DNA of 64,000 bases, from assembly GCA_014529385.2 (NCBI GenBank), contig CM043950.1, forward strand, positions 81,602,843 to 81,666,842, read 5' to 3'. Both the position numbers and the translations under genes were made by a program. Below, piece after piece: positions 10,831 to 21,088 of the stretch (positions are counted from its first letter, which is position 1; each line of letters opens with the position of its first letter). Under the pieces are notes generated by a model. That model made no database searches. It was not told the DNA's origin and saw only the letters and a list, made by a program, of their open reading frames with translations. The stretch is from Adiantum capillus-veneris (taxonomy: Eukaryota > Streptophyta > Polypodiopsida > Polypodiales > Pteridaceae).

Positions 10831-13070
10831 TCCAATTTGCTTCAAATCAAATTTTGAACAATCAAAGATGCATAAAAACATGCAAGGAACAAAACTGCAC
10901 GGTCAAAACAAAAATCTGCAACCAAAGTAAATAATCACTATTATTTTCAACTGAGGAAAATTTTCAACTTTTGCAAACTTGGATTTATAGCTTAAAGTAT
11001 ATACCAAATACATGCTCTGAGTGAAATATGGGCTCATTTGGATGCACAGGGTCAAAATGGTACCAGATTTTGGCTTAAGGTCTCTAAAACAGTAGATATA
11101 AAGGAAATTTGAGATTTTGAACTCCAAATTGATTCAAAATTGGCTAGTGGGCTTAACACATCATGTACTTTGGATGTATGATGACAAAATATCCAAATTC
11201 CCCAATTTTGACCAGAAAGTAAATAATCGTGATTATTAACTTTTCTTCCAAAATTGACATGTTTTGGTACAAATTGGTTCTAGGCATTGTATATGAGATA
11301 TGAAGTGATTTGGATCAAGAAATGTGGTCCATAACCCAAATTTTGGCTTGCAAAGACTTCCTTGCGTTTTTTGGCAATTTTACACGTAATGGGTGGTCAT
11401 TTTGGCTCATACTTGATTTTTGGAATGTAATAGGTGTGTACACATGATAAGTGAGGTGATATGACAATTTCCAAGCAAAACTGATGCAAAAGTAAATAAT
11501 CGAGATTATTTACAACAGTGACAAAAGCTTTGCAAAACCTACAAATTTTGACCTAGACAGGTTTCATACACCTAATACAAGTCCTAAATTGAATTTGGTC
11601 AAGTTTGGTCATGCCGGAATCACTTTGTGCTCTATCGACTCTGAAATCACCATTTTTTGTGACTACTACTCTGTCTGTTGGGTTGGTTGGTCAACTTTGA
11701 GGCTTTAGACTTCTTCGTAACATAGTCGTGAAGCAAGCTGTCCAATTCTAGCTCATTTGGAGTCAGTTTGACCTCGTATGTCGAATGTGACGCTTTGTAA
11801 CCTTCGAGCCGTTTTTTGCTTTTTGAGGGCTTTTCTTGATGGATTTGACCAGACCAATCATATACATTGTATATGGACCTCATTAGCAAGCCATCTGTGG
11901 AGTCAGGTCGGAATTCTGGCATTTGCCAAAAACCTAACTTTTCTACTGGGTACTCCCTTGACCCCAGTTGAATGGTCATTTGATGGTTAGGAAGGTTCTA
12001 TTATGTTAGGGCATGCTATGGTTTAAATCCCATCCCATTTGGTCAAGCTGGAAGGACACTATGGTCAGTTTTAGGTCGTAGGGCTTCGTGCACTACTTGG
12101 TTTCTAGGGTTTTTTCTAGGGCTTTAGACTAGCTACCGGTTGTACAAAATGGATCATTGTCAAGTAAAGAACTTACCCCTCATGTCTCGTGTGAGATGGC
12201 GCTGAAAATGGTCACCTGTGGGCTCCGGAAAAGTTCCGCAAAAGAGGCCAAAATCTCTCTCTCTGCAAAGGCTCCAAGTGGAAACGAGGTGGTTTTAGCC
12301 TACCTTGGATATCTATACCCGGACTTCCCGAACCAAATTTTCCCCAGATTCCTTCGTTAGTCCTACTAGGCCTTCAAATCTATGTTAGACTCAAAAATTT
12401 CCCTGATCGGATTCCTGTAGCTCATTCTGCAAGAATTTTGCAAAAGTGGGCCCGGCTGCTTAATTTAGGCTTCCCGCTTCCATCTTCTAATTTTATTGAA
12501 AATTTTTGTGCTTGTCTGCCTTGTCTTTTTTATCACCATTGTGTCTTCCATTTTTCCATATGAGCCTCCCTGCTATTTATTATTAACTTTTGACCTCTTT
12601 ATTTGAAAAAATCAAAGAAAATAGCAAAATGCTCTAAAAAAGTAAAGTAGGAATCCAATAATTAAGAAAATCTCTTGAAAAACACAACTTTATTGTTTTT
12701 TGTTGGAATTCCCCATTTTTAAGCCTCATTATCAACAAAAATGATGAAAAGTACCCTAAAAAAGGACTATTTTTTATGCTTTTCTGATAGTATATACACT
12801 ATTTACACTCATCGGGAAGATATTAACAGTGATTTTTTCCTTGATGATGAATTATAAGGGCATTATTAGGTAATTTTGCAAAAAAACACACGTTAATATC
12901 AAACTTTTTCCTCCTTCTTCAAACATTGCCCTTGATTACTTAGTACTTAGTACTTAGTTCTTAGTGCCCTTCCACCCCTCCTAGATGGCGTACTCCGGGA
13001 CGACTGTGTGCATGGGTTGAACGATCCTGTCTATGCATATCCGTGATTGGCTCTACCATGATATAAAAAT
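10831..13070 (-). other. Non-coding leader of module A element
   Basis: There is no convincing coding sequence over about 2.2 kb. Short open frames at 11979-11647 (-) and 12157-12360 (+) show no recognisable domain. The stretch contains three spaced copies of a palindrome with GTAAATAATC arms (10927, 11219, 11492). It abuts the LTR-like block at 13071, so it fits the 5' untranslated leader of a minus-strand element. Confidence 0.4.
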
Positions 13071-13956
13071 TGTTAGCGGGTCGCTGCGACGGACGTCTAC
13101 AGCATAGCTCTTTTGCACTAACATAATGTCAATATGCAAGGAAGAGACTCGGGGTGGGGCACAGAGACTTAATGAGAGTGTCAATCTCACCAAAGTGAAC
13201 TCAAGGGCTACTCGTTCTATGACAAAAGCAAATCAACCACTTCCTAGTCAGACAATCAGTATGCGTCCAATCTCAACACTCAACGTCATCATGCCTTTTC
13301 GGTATCCAAACGAATCCTGCATGTCACCAAACTTAAGGAGAGGTATCACAACACTTATGGGCTCAATCCTACCAAGTTTTGTCACCATCTGGGAAGGTAC
13401 ATAAATCATGATCCATCATAAAAAATGTGTAGAAAACTGAAACAAAAGTACTTGGAAAGAAACCTTAAGCATAGAAACACTTATTCATGGTCAAAGCATT
13501 AAAAAAAAACCCTTTTAACTCCCAAATCAATGCATTTAGCTCACAAACAGTATGTCGCGAACCACAGCAAAATTGGAAATGATTACACTTAGATTGTAGA
13601 GCAAGAGACAAGGAACACAATGTGCCATCCAGAATAGAATTCTGATTACTAGCTCATGAGAAAAGAGGATTACAAGTTGTAGTCACAAGAAGCCTCCACA
13701 ATGCACGTTTGCTTTCGTTAGCCAAAGATAATTTCTTCTTCAAAACTAAGGGTTTTGACTTTAAAAGTTAGGGGGCTTTACCATGGCCATCTGGCCTCTT
13801 ACAAGGGGTAGACTCAGAGAAATAAAAAAGGGTATGGTCTAGTCTCATCATGATTACAACTCATCTTATGCTGAATTACAGGGTTTTTTTCGAAAAAATA
13901 AAGTGTCCACTGGGTTTAGTGTGCATATGCGTGTATGCGCCCGTATCCACCAAACA
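13071..13956 (-). repeat. Probable LTR between modules A and B
   Basis: This block has clear homology to 32649-33545. Shared segments include GCAAGAGACAAGGAACACAA (13611 and 33159), CCAAAGATAAT, AAACTAAGG-TTTTGAC, and the inner-end stretch CTACAGCATAGCT / CTATAGCATAGCT. The minus-strand end is CCCGCTAACA here and CCCGGTAACA at 32649. It resembles 6231-7110 more weakly. It is placed exactly between the 3' end of module B and the leader of module A, so it could be the 3' LTR of B, the 5' LTR of A, or both. Confidence 0.6.
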
Positions 13957-13971
13957 TTCCCACCTTTCTAT

Positions 13972-16900
13972 TCATTGCTTATCCTCATGCAAGCTACCTT
14001 TGAGGGAGTTTACTTTACTGCCTTCTTTTGAGTGTTGTAGTGAGATTTCTGAACTTCTAAGCTCTAGCTTAAATCTCGACTTTGGTTGCCAGCTCTCTGA
14101 AGGGATTATTGCACTGATGGTACTTTGGTAGGCGATGTGGCAGGTTGGAAGATCTTTCGTCATTGGATTGAATATGGAAGAGTCCACTTCGAAGAAACCT
14201 GTCATGAAAGCTTCTTCGAAGGTCTGCATGTAATGAGAGGGCAAAAACATGACTCTTGCATATAATCCCATGATAACATTTCTGCTGGGGATTTTGGTCT
14301 CCATATTCCAACAAATGCCCCACATCCCCTCGACAAAAACCTGCCATGGATGCTCTGCTGCTTCAATGTCTCTGAAAGCTGTAATGCACGTGATGAGCAT
14401 TTTGGTAATCTTTACTAGCATCTGAAAAATGAGATCTCGGATCTCTTTCATCATATTGATTACTCCTTTTAGAGTTTGCACCATGTAATGCTCTGATGGG
14501 GTTTGTTATTAAGTGGCTTGGTAATTACCGGGTAGTTCAGCACTGCCGTCTTTTGCTTTTCCAACTATAAAATCTGTCCCAGGATCACTGTCTGTTGATG
14601 GTACAGTAAGTGGGGTCGATCCTGAGATGCTGGGGGCCGTTGCTGTAATAGGTTTTGTCAATTGGTTGCTGATCGAACCATTTTTTTCTCCAGAGTGGTT
14701 GATTGTCGATGATAGTTTCAATCTGAAGGGCTGTAATCGGAACCTCTCTGTAGTCCCCTCTGCTATTTGGTTCAATTTTTGAGAGCATCTTTTGCTGCCA
14801 TAATCAAACTTCTTGCCGCATCAATGGTAGTGCGATCATTCGTGCCCATGATTTTTGCTACCTCATTTGGAGTGATCAAGAGGAGGGAAGCCGATTCCAG
14901 CACTTTTAGTTCATATTGCATATATACCTTGTGTGAAGGGTCTTTTACTTCTGAGATCCAGTGCTAAATTTCATCTTTTGCCGAATCCGAGGTGGATGTC
15001 GTGGATGGATCTGCAGATTCCTGCGTGCCTTTTCCGTGCTCAAAGGGGGCATTTCTATTTGATGAGTTTCGAACGTTGATTGTTCGAATCCTTCACTCTG
15101 CTCAAATTCTCCTGGGTCCTACTGATACTTTGTTTGATTTTCTTTCAGAGCCTCTACTTCCTTTCTTGCCTTAGCCAGTTGCCTCTTTATGTCATCGATT
15201 TCCTCATCCTTGGCCTGTTGTAGGGCCCTATGACCTGCCGCCATGATCTATCTGTCATATTTTTCTTGTTTTAGGGCCTCTTTTAACTCTTTGATTTCAT
15301 GGCTCAAGGAAGTAGATCTTTCATTCATAGTTGAAGAGGAGGGTATCTCCTGTATGGCCAAGAGCTGAGTGAGAGACTTGCTAACCACTACATACGAGCC
15401 TTGTAGCTTCTCATTTTGTTCCTTTTCTCTCGTTAGCTCCTCCTCAAGGCGATGCCCTTCGATCTGTAATGTGGAGTTCGCCTCGTTGAATTGTTGCACT
15501 TCTTTGTAATAGTATGTTGCATTTTCTCGTTCTCTCTGTAGCTCCGATTGCGCCTGGACTTGTGGATTCTTTAGTGCTTCACCTTTAACTACTAGGATTC
15601 TAGTGCTGCTCTAGATGCCTCTTTTTTGTTATCTTCTAACTCCAGCTCCTTGAGGTTGTAAAGAGATCTTTGACATTGGAATTGCAGTTTGATCTACTCT
15701 AAGTGACCGTCAATGTCAAATGAGCTAACTATCTCTGCTACTTCTTTTATGGCCCCTTGTGTGCGTGGTGTTCTTGGCCCATGCTAGAACTTTCGGCTCT
15801 GACCCGATTGCTCAGCCACCTCATCTTGCTTTTACTTTTGTTTCAAACCCTCTAATGCATCAGAGGTTGTGACAGGCTTTGTCTGTGATTGTGTTGGTTG
15901 ATCCATTTGCTATTCCATCTGCTTTTTGTCGACCCTTTGCTCCGAATGTCCTACACTTTCTCCTTTCTCTTGCTTTGACCTCTCTGAAAGTGTCTCAACA
16001 TCCTTGGGAGAGCCGAGGTCTTGATCTTGTTGGTCCGGTGTGTCGTGTTGTCCCTCTCCTTGCGAGTGACTTTTCTCTTTTTTACTCTTTCAAGATTCGG
16101 CAGATGATTCTAGATCATCGACGTGTTACTTCTTTGATTCTTCTTGCTCCCTATGCTCCATTTTTCGCTTGAGCTCATTGTGAATTCGTTGCCGCATGGT
16201 GCTGGAAATTTCCCGTTTTTGTTCATCTTCCTTCCTCTTTTGTTGCTTGATCCTTTCCAAGGCCTCTGTTTTCCTGCGTGTCAATGGAGCATTCTCGACT
16301 TCATCGTCTTCTTTCTTGTCATCTGCTTCTGTTTCTTGGGTTTGATGCTGATCTTTCCTTTGTTGGCAGAGATTTTCCCTCAATGCCTGAGCCTTGTTCA
16401 TTGTCCTCCTAGCATGAGTGATGGGGATAGATTTTGCCAAATGTGCAGCCTTTTTCTTTAACTGAGTATATCCCAGGGTGTATGGGCTATCCTTCTCTTC
16501 CTCCAAAGACTGGTACTAAGAAAGAGTATCTTGTGGGTGGGATCCCATTTCCTGGCTACTCCGAGTATCTGACTAGGTTTTCTCACTGCTGTCAGAATCC
16601 CTTAGAGGTGCACTTTGCCTTATTTGTTTGACTCCAGGATTCGGCCTTGTAGAATGTCCTGCCACTAGTCTCACAGCTCTTTTGGACCCATGGATTAGGT
16701 CTATCTGCGCTTCGGCAAGTGAGAGGCTTGATAGGCTATTCGTGTGAGCATTGGTCCTCCATTCATGTAAGCTTTACTTCTTTGACCGCCCTTTAGGTTT
16801 GCTTCCACAATCGTGTCAAGAAGATACTTGCCAAACTCGCACAACTGACCACCCTGCCTTTAGCCAAACCCATCGCCATGACCACTGCCATATGCAACAA

Positions 16901-17110
16901 GGGTTCAGTATATCTAGGTGGCTTCTGCACCTTGAAATGTTGTGATATAAGACGCAATGGTAGTTCCATTTCTGATTGGATCATGTTTTGATATGTCAGC
17001 TTGTGGCTGCGTTGCTTCAAAAAGGCTTTACCATTGTTGATTGCCTTTGTTTTCTGCAATAGATTGTGTGTCCCCTGTGGCAGATGGAGGGCTTCATTCA
17101 TGATTTCAGC
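13972..17110 (-). pseudogene. Module B: paralogue of module A protein
   Basis: This is a second decayed copy of the protein described for 7150-10830, in the same orientation and domain order. The N-terminal domain (17101-16793) has KPPRYTEPLLHMA, matching RPPRYTTPNHDVA of module A, and GGPMLTRIAYQ further on, matching LTRIAYHAI. A Lys/Glu/Gln-rich segment lies at 16506-16126, a coiled coil at 15499-15248, and a C-terminal domain at 14484-13972 with FLPSHYMQTFEEAFMTGFF. The C-terminal domains also share W-x-F-x-EG-x-x-G-C/I-C motifs. The extreme N-terminus is missing because the sequence joins the gypsy RT at about 17127. Function is unknown; a nucleoprotein role is inferred only from composition and LTR context. 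Confidence 0.58.
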
Positions 17111-17126
17111 TGTAATTATACCTTAA

Positions 17127-17680
17127 GAAACTGAACACGGTTCGGGCATTTTGAATTTTTGATTATGCCTTTTGGTCTAACCAATGCTCCAGCTACATTT
17201 ATGACACTCATGGATAGTGTCTTACGTCCCTATCTTGGAAAATTTATTGTGGTTTTCCTTGATGACAATCTCATTTCCAATAAGACTGAAGATGAACACA
17301 TAGAACACTACAATTGTAATTACCTCGGTCATGTGATCTCTCGCATCAAAATGGACACTGTCAAGGTCGCTGCCATTTTTCGATGGCCACATGCCAACAC
17401 GATTGGGGAGTTTCAAGTATTTTTAGGCATGGATGGATTTTATCAACAATATATCCGTGATTATGACAAAATCAATGTTCCTATGAAAAATTATCTTAAA
17501 GAAAAAGGTAAGACCTTTTCTTGCGAAGAAGCTCAAAAATGTAGTTTTGAACAGCTCAAGGTTGCTATAGCCACTGAGCCCATCCTAGCAATTGTTGACC
17601 CACTTAAGCCGTTTATGGAGAGACTGATGCTAGTGATAAAGCAATTGGTGCGGTACTTCTCCAGGAGGGAAGACCTATAG
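17127..17680 (+). pseudogene. Ty3/gypsy reverse transcriptase, C-terminal part
   Basis: The RT interrupted at 6190 resumes here. The frame reads TRFGHFEFLIMPFGLTNAPA, the usual palm-domain block, then LGKFIVVFLDDNLI containing the catalytic DD pair of the YxDD-type box. YLGHVISRIKMDTVKVAAI and FLGMDGFYQQYI mark the thumb and connection. Compared with typical elements, a short deletion lies between the LDD box and YLGHVIS, because the usual HLxHLxxVFxxLRKxKL stretch is shortened. A frameshift near 17620 separates this segment from the RNase H. Confidence 0.85.
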
Positions 17681-18043
17681 CCTTTGAAAGTAAAAAGTTA
17701 GATAGAGCTCAAAAAAATTATTATGTCTATGAGAGAGAGCTTTATGCCATAATTCACGCTTTACGAAAGTGGCAATACTATTTATATGGTGCCAAGTTTG
17801 AGGTAGTTTTTGACCATGAGAGTATCAAATGGTTTACTACTCAAACGGACTTGAAGGGCCGTAAAGCTATATGGATAGAAATCCTTCAAGATTATGATTG
17901 TAAGTTAGGATATCGCAAGGGGCAATATAATGTAGTAGCGGATGCACTAAATCGGATACCTCAGATTAATTCACTTGCTTTCACGGAAATAAAGAGTGGA
18001 TTTTTGGAGTCATTACGTGGCAAGTGTGCACAAGATCAATGAT
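17620..18043 (+). pseudogene. Ty3/gypsy RNase H segment
   Basis: In the frame opening with TDASDKAIGAVLLQ the sequence follows a standard gypsy RNase H: FESKKLDRAQKNY, YERELYAIIHALRKW, then VVFDHESIKWF (usually TDH) and GQYNVVADALNRIPQ. The four acidic positions (DAS, YERE, FDH, VADA) are all present. The enzyme would remove the RNA strand during reverse transcription. The frame is open for about 140 codons, ending TGA at 18041. Confidence 0.82.
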
Positions 18044-18239
18044 ATGTTAAAGTGGGGAGTGCAATTTTAAAAAGGGATCCCTCATACTCACATGTCTCTG
18101 TACACTAGATCAACATGTCTTTGCATGCGAAGATAAAAACTCCAACACACAGGGCTCCACCCCTACTCAGGAAGAGCTTAAGTGATGGAAGAAATTTTCC
18201 ATTGATGATGGTTACTTACTCCACAAGGGTAGAGTATGT

Positions 18240-19543
18240 GTACCAAAGGACTCAGACACTAGGCGCCAAATCTTATTTGAGTGTCACGATAGTCCAAGTG
18301 CTGGTCATCTGGGTATTTGTAAGACGTATGCCTTAGTTCGATGGCAATTTTATTGGTCGAGCTTACATCATGATGTTCAAGAGTGCGTACTAAACTACCA
18401 ATAATGCCAAGTTAATAAGGCAAAGTGCCTCAAGGTAGGCGGCCTTTTACATCCTTTAGAGATTCCACAAGGTAAGTGGGAGAGTATCTCTATGGATTAA
18501 GTAGTAGGATTACCTACTACAAATTGTGGCCATGATGCCATATGGGTAATTGTAGATCCTCTCACAAAGATGGGTCGATTTATTCCCTCTAAGACTACGC
18601 TTAAGACATCACAATTAGCACGGCTATTTGTAGAGAATATATATAAACTCTACGGTCATCTAGCTAGTATCATTAGTGACAGAGATCAAAAGTTTGATAA
18701 TCACTTCTAGAGAGCCGAGTTTCAAAAGTTGGAAACTAAACTTCATCTAAGTACGGCTGATCATCTAGAAACAGATGGTCAAACCGAGAGAGTTAATTAC
18801 TAGAGGTATGCTACGAGTGTACGTTAGTAAGAAGCAAACCAATTGGGAAGACTACTTACCTATAATGGAATTTGCTTATAATAGTTCAAAGCATGTGACT
18901 ACAGGGTTTAGTCCATTTATGCTTTTATATGAATTTCAACCTAGATCACCTATTTTGGTGGGGTTGGCTAAGGAGAAGATACAACAAGCGAAGGATTTTC
19001 TCCAAGACCATTTTGACATGCTTGGAGTTGCTAGACATATTGTTAAGCAATCTCAAGATTGATATAAGAAGTATGCAGATGAGCATCATTGTCTTGCTAC
19101 TTTCAAAGAAGGAGACAAGGTTTTCCTGAAGGTTCCGGAGCATTCAAAAAGTTTGAATACGGGAAAAGTTGCTAAACTTTCACCACGCTATTGTGGACAG
19201 TTTACCATTCTCAAACGTATAGGTCAAGTGGCCTATAAGTTAGATCTTGCACTCATGAGTTCATCCTCTTTTTCATGTTAGCCGTTTACGAAAATAGCTA
19301 GGACAAAATGATAATATCATTGACAAAGGTGTGTTAGTTGACCATATAAAACCACTAAGCATCCCTCATGAGCCCGAAAAGATTTTGGATTGAGTTATGC
19401 ACTAGACATCATGTCGGACGACAAGCGTTGGTAAAATGACTAGATAGACCTAAAGAAGGTTCTACACGGGAGAATGTCTCCGCACTTAAGAAATGTTTTC
19501 CTACATTCATTTTCGAGGACAAAAACAATTCTCCAAGGGGGAC
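18240..19543 (+). pseudogene. Ty3/gypsy integrase and C-terminal tail
   Basis: An HHCC-like zinc region is recognisable in FECHDSPSAGHLGI and YWSSLHHDVQECV (about 18275-18400). The catalytic core follows with Asp in WESISMD (18495), Asp in SIISDRDQKF (18678) and Glu in TDGQTERVN (18786); the last two are 35 residues apart, the DD35E spacing. Downstream pieces read EFAYNSSKHVTTGFSPF, then FKEGDKVFLKVPE, then HVSRLRK, and end FEDKNNSPRGT at the polypurine tract, as in chromovirus-like gypsy elements. TAA at 18498, TAG and frameshifts disable it. No clear chromodomain is seen. Confidence 0.8.
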
Positions 19544-19572
19544 GGGGGGGGGGGGGGGGGGGGGGGGGGGGT
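19535..19572 (+). other. Polypurine tract with G28 homopolymer
   Basis: CCAAGGGGGAC is followed by 28 consecutive G (19544-19571), directly before the TGTGATCTAAGG start of the 3' LTR. Position and composition fit the plus-strand priming site; the G expansion is unusual and may partly be assembly noise. Confidence 0.75.
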
Positions 19573-20405
19573 TGTGATCTAAGGAAATGGGTCCTACAAC
19601 CAAGGACACTGGCACGGTCTTACAGTGTTTACGCTAGGTGGAGGCTATAAGATAGCACAGTTGGGTGGAGACTAGCACATGCATTATCACCACCCTTTCA
19701 ACTACATAATTGGACATGTGTTTAAGGGACTATGATTGATAAGACATACTTATATCCCTAAGTTGTAAAGTATAAATGGACTACATGCTTGAAAATCATG
19801 AAGGACTATATTCTCTTACCTTATTGGAAGGGAGATACACATTGATACAAGTGTATGGAACTGATGGAATCTACCTTAGGCACACATTTATTAAAACATG
19901 CATGATCACTTGCATTGGGTGCTATTTTAGAAATTCTCGAGCAATATGTATTCTACTCAAAAAGATCTTTCATTTGGTCTTGTCTTTATCTACATCCATA
20001 ATCATCAAAATATGTGTTTGCTAGTCTTTGCAACTACACTAACCTATGATGTTTTGTTTTTATCAATTTTCTACCATTTCTAGAATTCCCTAAAAATATT
20101 CTAGAATGTTCTAGAAGCTTGTAGCATCGCATGGGAAAGACTCCTAAACACCTTGGAGAGGATAAAAGATGACAATGATTTTAAATCATCAATCCAATTT
20201 GTGAGGCTCTAATGAATTATTGCACTTTGAGTTTACTATCATTGTGTCTATGCTCTAGCTAATACTTTTGCTTTAAGCACTAGAATAGTCCAAATTCTAA
20301 TTTCTCTAACCCTAACCCTAATCCTAACACCATGGTGATCTTGAGGCTTCACCCTCCATAGCCAAGCTCACATTATGATATCTAGGGTAGAGCACCCATT
20401 CTAAC
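19573..20405 (+). repeat. Gypsy 3' LTR followed by a PBS-like site
   Basis: This block starts TGTGATCTAAGG right after the polypurine tract, which marks it as the 3' LTR of the split gypsy element. It plausibly ends TTCTAACA at 20405, giving 833 bp. It contains a short telomere-like (CCCTAA) run near 20308-20328. Unexpectedly, the next bases are ACTGGTATAAGAGTGCC, resembling a tRNA-iMet primer-binding site, which belongs after a 5' LTR. No second copy of this LTR was found in the window, so the right end is inferred. Confidence 0.55.
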
Positions 20406-20407
20406 AA

Positions 20408-20424
20408 CTGGTATAAGAGTGCCA
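20408..20424 (+). other. Primer-binding-site-like sequence
   Basis: TGGTATAAGAGTGCC differs at few positions from the plant iMet PBS consensus TGGTATCAGAGC and sits two bases after a CA-ended LTR. Confidence 0.4.
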
Positions 20425-21088
20425 AGGGTATGCTCTCCAGTAATCATCTCTCTTGCTAATTACTAGTGTAATTAGGTAAGCTTGGGCACACTATTGGGTC
20501 TCATTTTATTATTATTTTCTATTTTTAATAATATAAATTTTAAATACCTTGTAATTTTGGCATACATTTTAGCAAATCTTCAACAATATTGGATACTAAC
20601 GGCAACCATAAACCATGTTAAACTACATATTTGAAAATTGAATCCCATTATCCATATCATGCACACAAAGTGGCACGATAGTGGCAAATGGAATGTCTAC
20701 CAATCATACTATAAAGGACCCACAACCTCCACCCAATATAGAAGATACCACTAAAAATTTGCAACCTCCACCTCATCTGGAAGATCACTCTACCATCTAC
20801 TATATGGTGACCTCTCACCAAATCGCATGCAACACAAATTCCCTATTAAACACCCCCCCCCCCGCCCACACACACACACACACACACACAAGAGAGTAAT
20901 AGAGTGTCTCTCTCAAAAATGAAGGACTCAATCTACTGGGCAAGTAGCTCCAAGAAAGAAGGGCCACACATCAACAAAACCTCCCACCACAATGTTCCCA
21001 AAGACCCAAATGTGAAAAAAAGGGAGAAAAATAGTCAAGAAAAAGGAGGAACCAAGACCAATTTCTCTCTCAAAAAGCAACTCGTTTG
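20425..21088. other. Unassigned stretch with compound microsatellite
   Basis: No recognised gene. At 20853-20896 there is a poly-C run, GCC, then (CA)n and a short GA run, a compound also seen at 38345-38451. A short open frame (20681-20899) is Pro-rich and has no recognisable domain. Confidence 0.4.

Larger units (their letters stand above)
6191..17126. mobile_element. Nested insertion complex inside gypsy RT
   Basis: About 10.9 kb of unrelated DNA separates the two halves of one gypsy RT domain. It holds, left to right, an LTR-like block (6231-7110), a minus-strand module A (7150-10830), a non-coding leader (10831-13070), a second LTR-like block (13071-13956) and a minus-strand module B (13972-17110). 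The simplest reading is a minus-strand LTR element plus part of a second related copy sharing an LTR. No target-site duplication was found at 6190/17127, as expected if a host deletion occurred. Confidence 0.6.

Noticed and set aside
20305-20328. Interstitial telomere-like CCCTAA repeats
   Set aside because: Only about two to three units inside an LTR; too short to indicate a telomere or fusion site.
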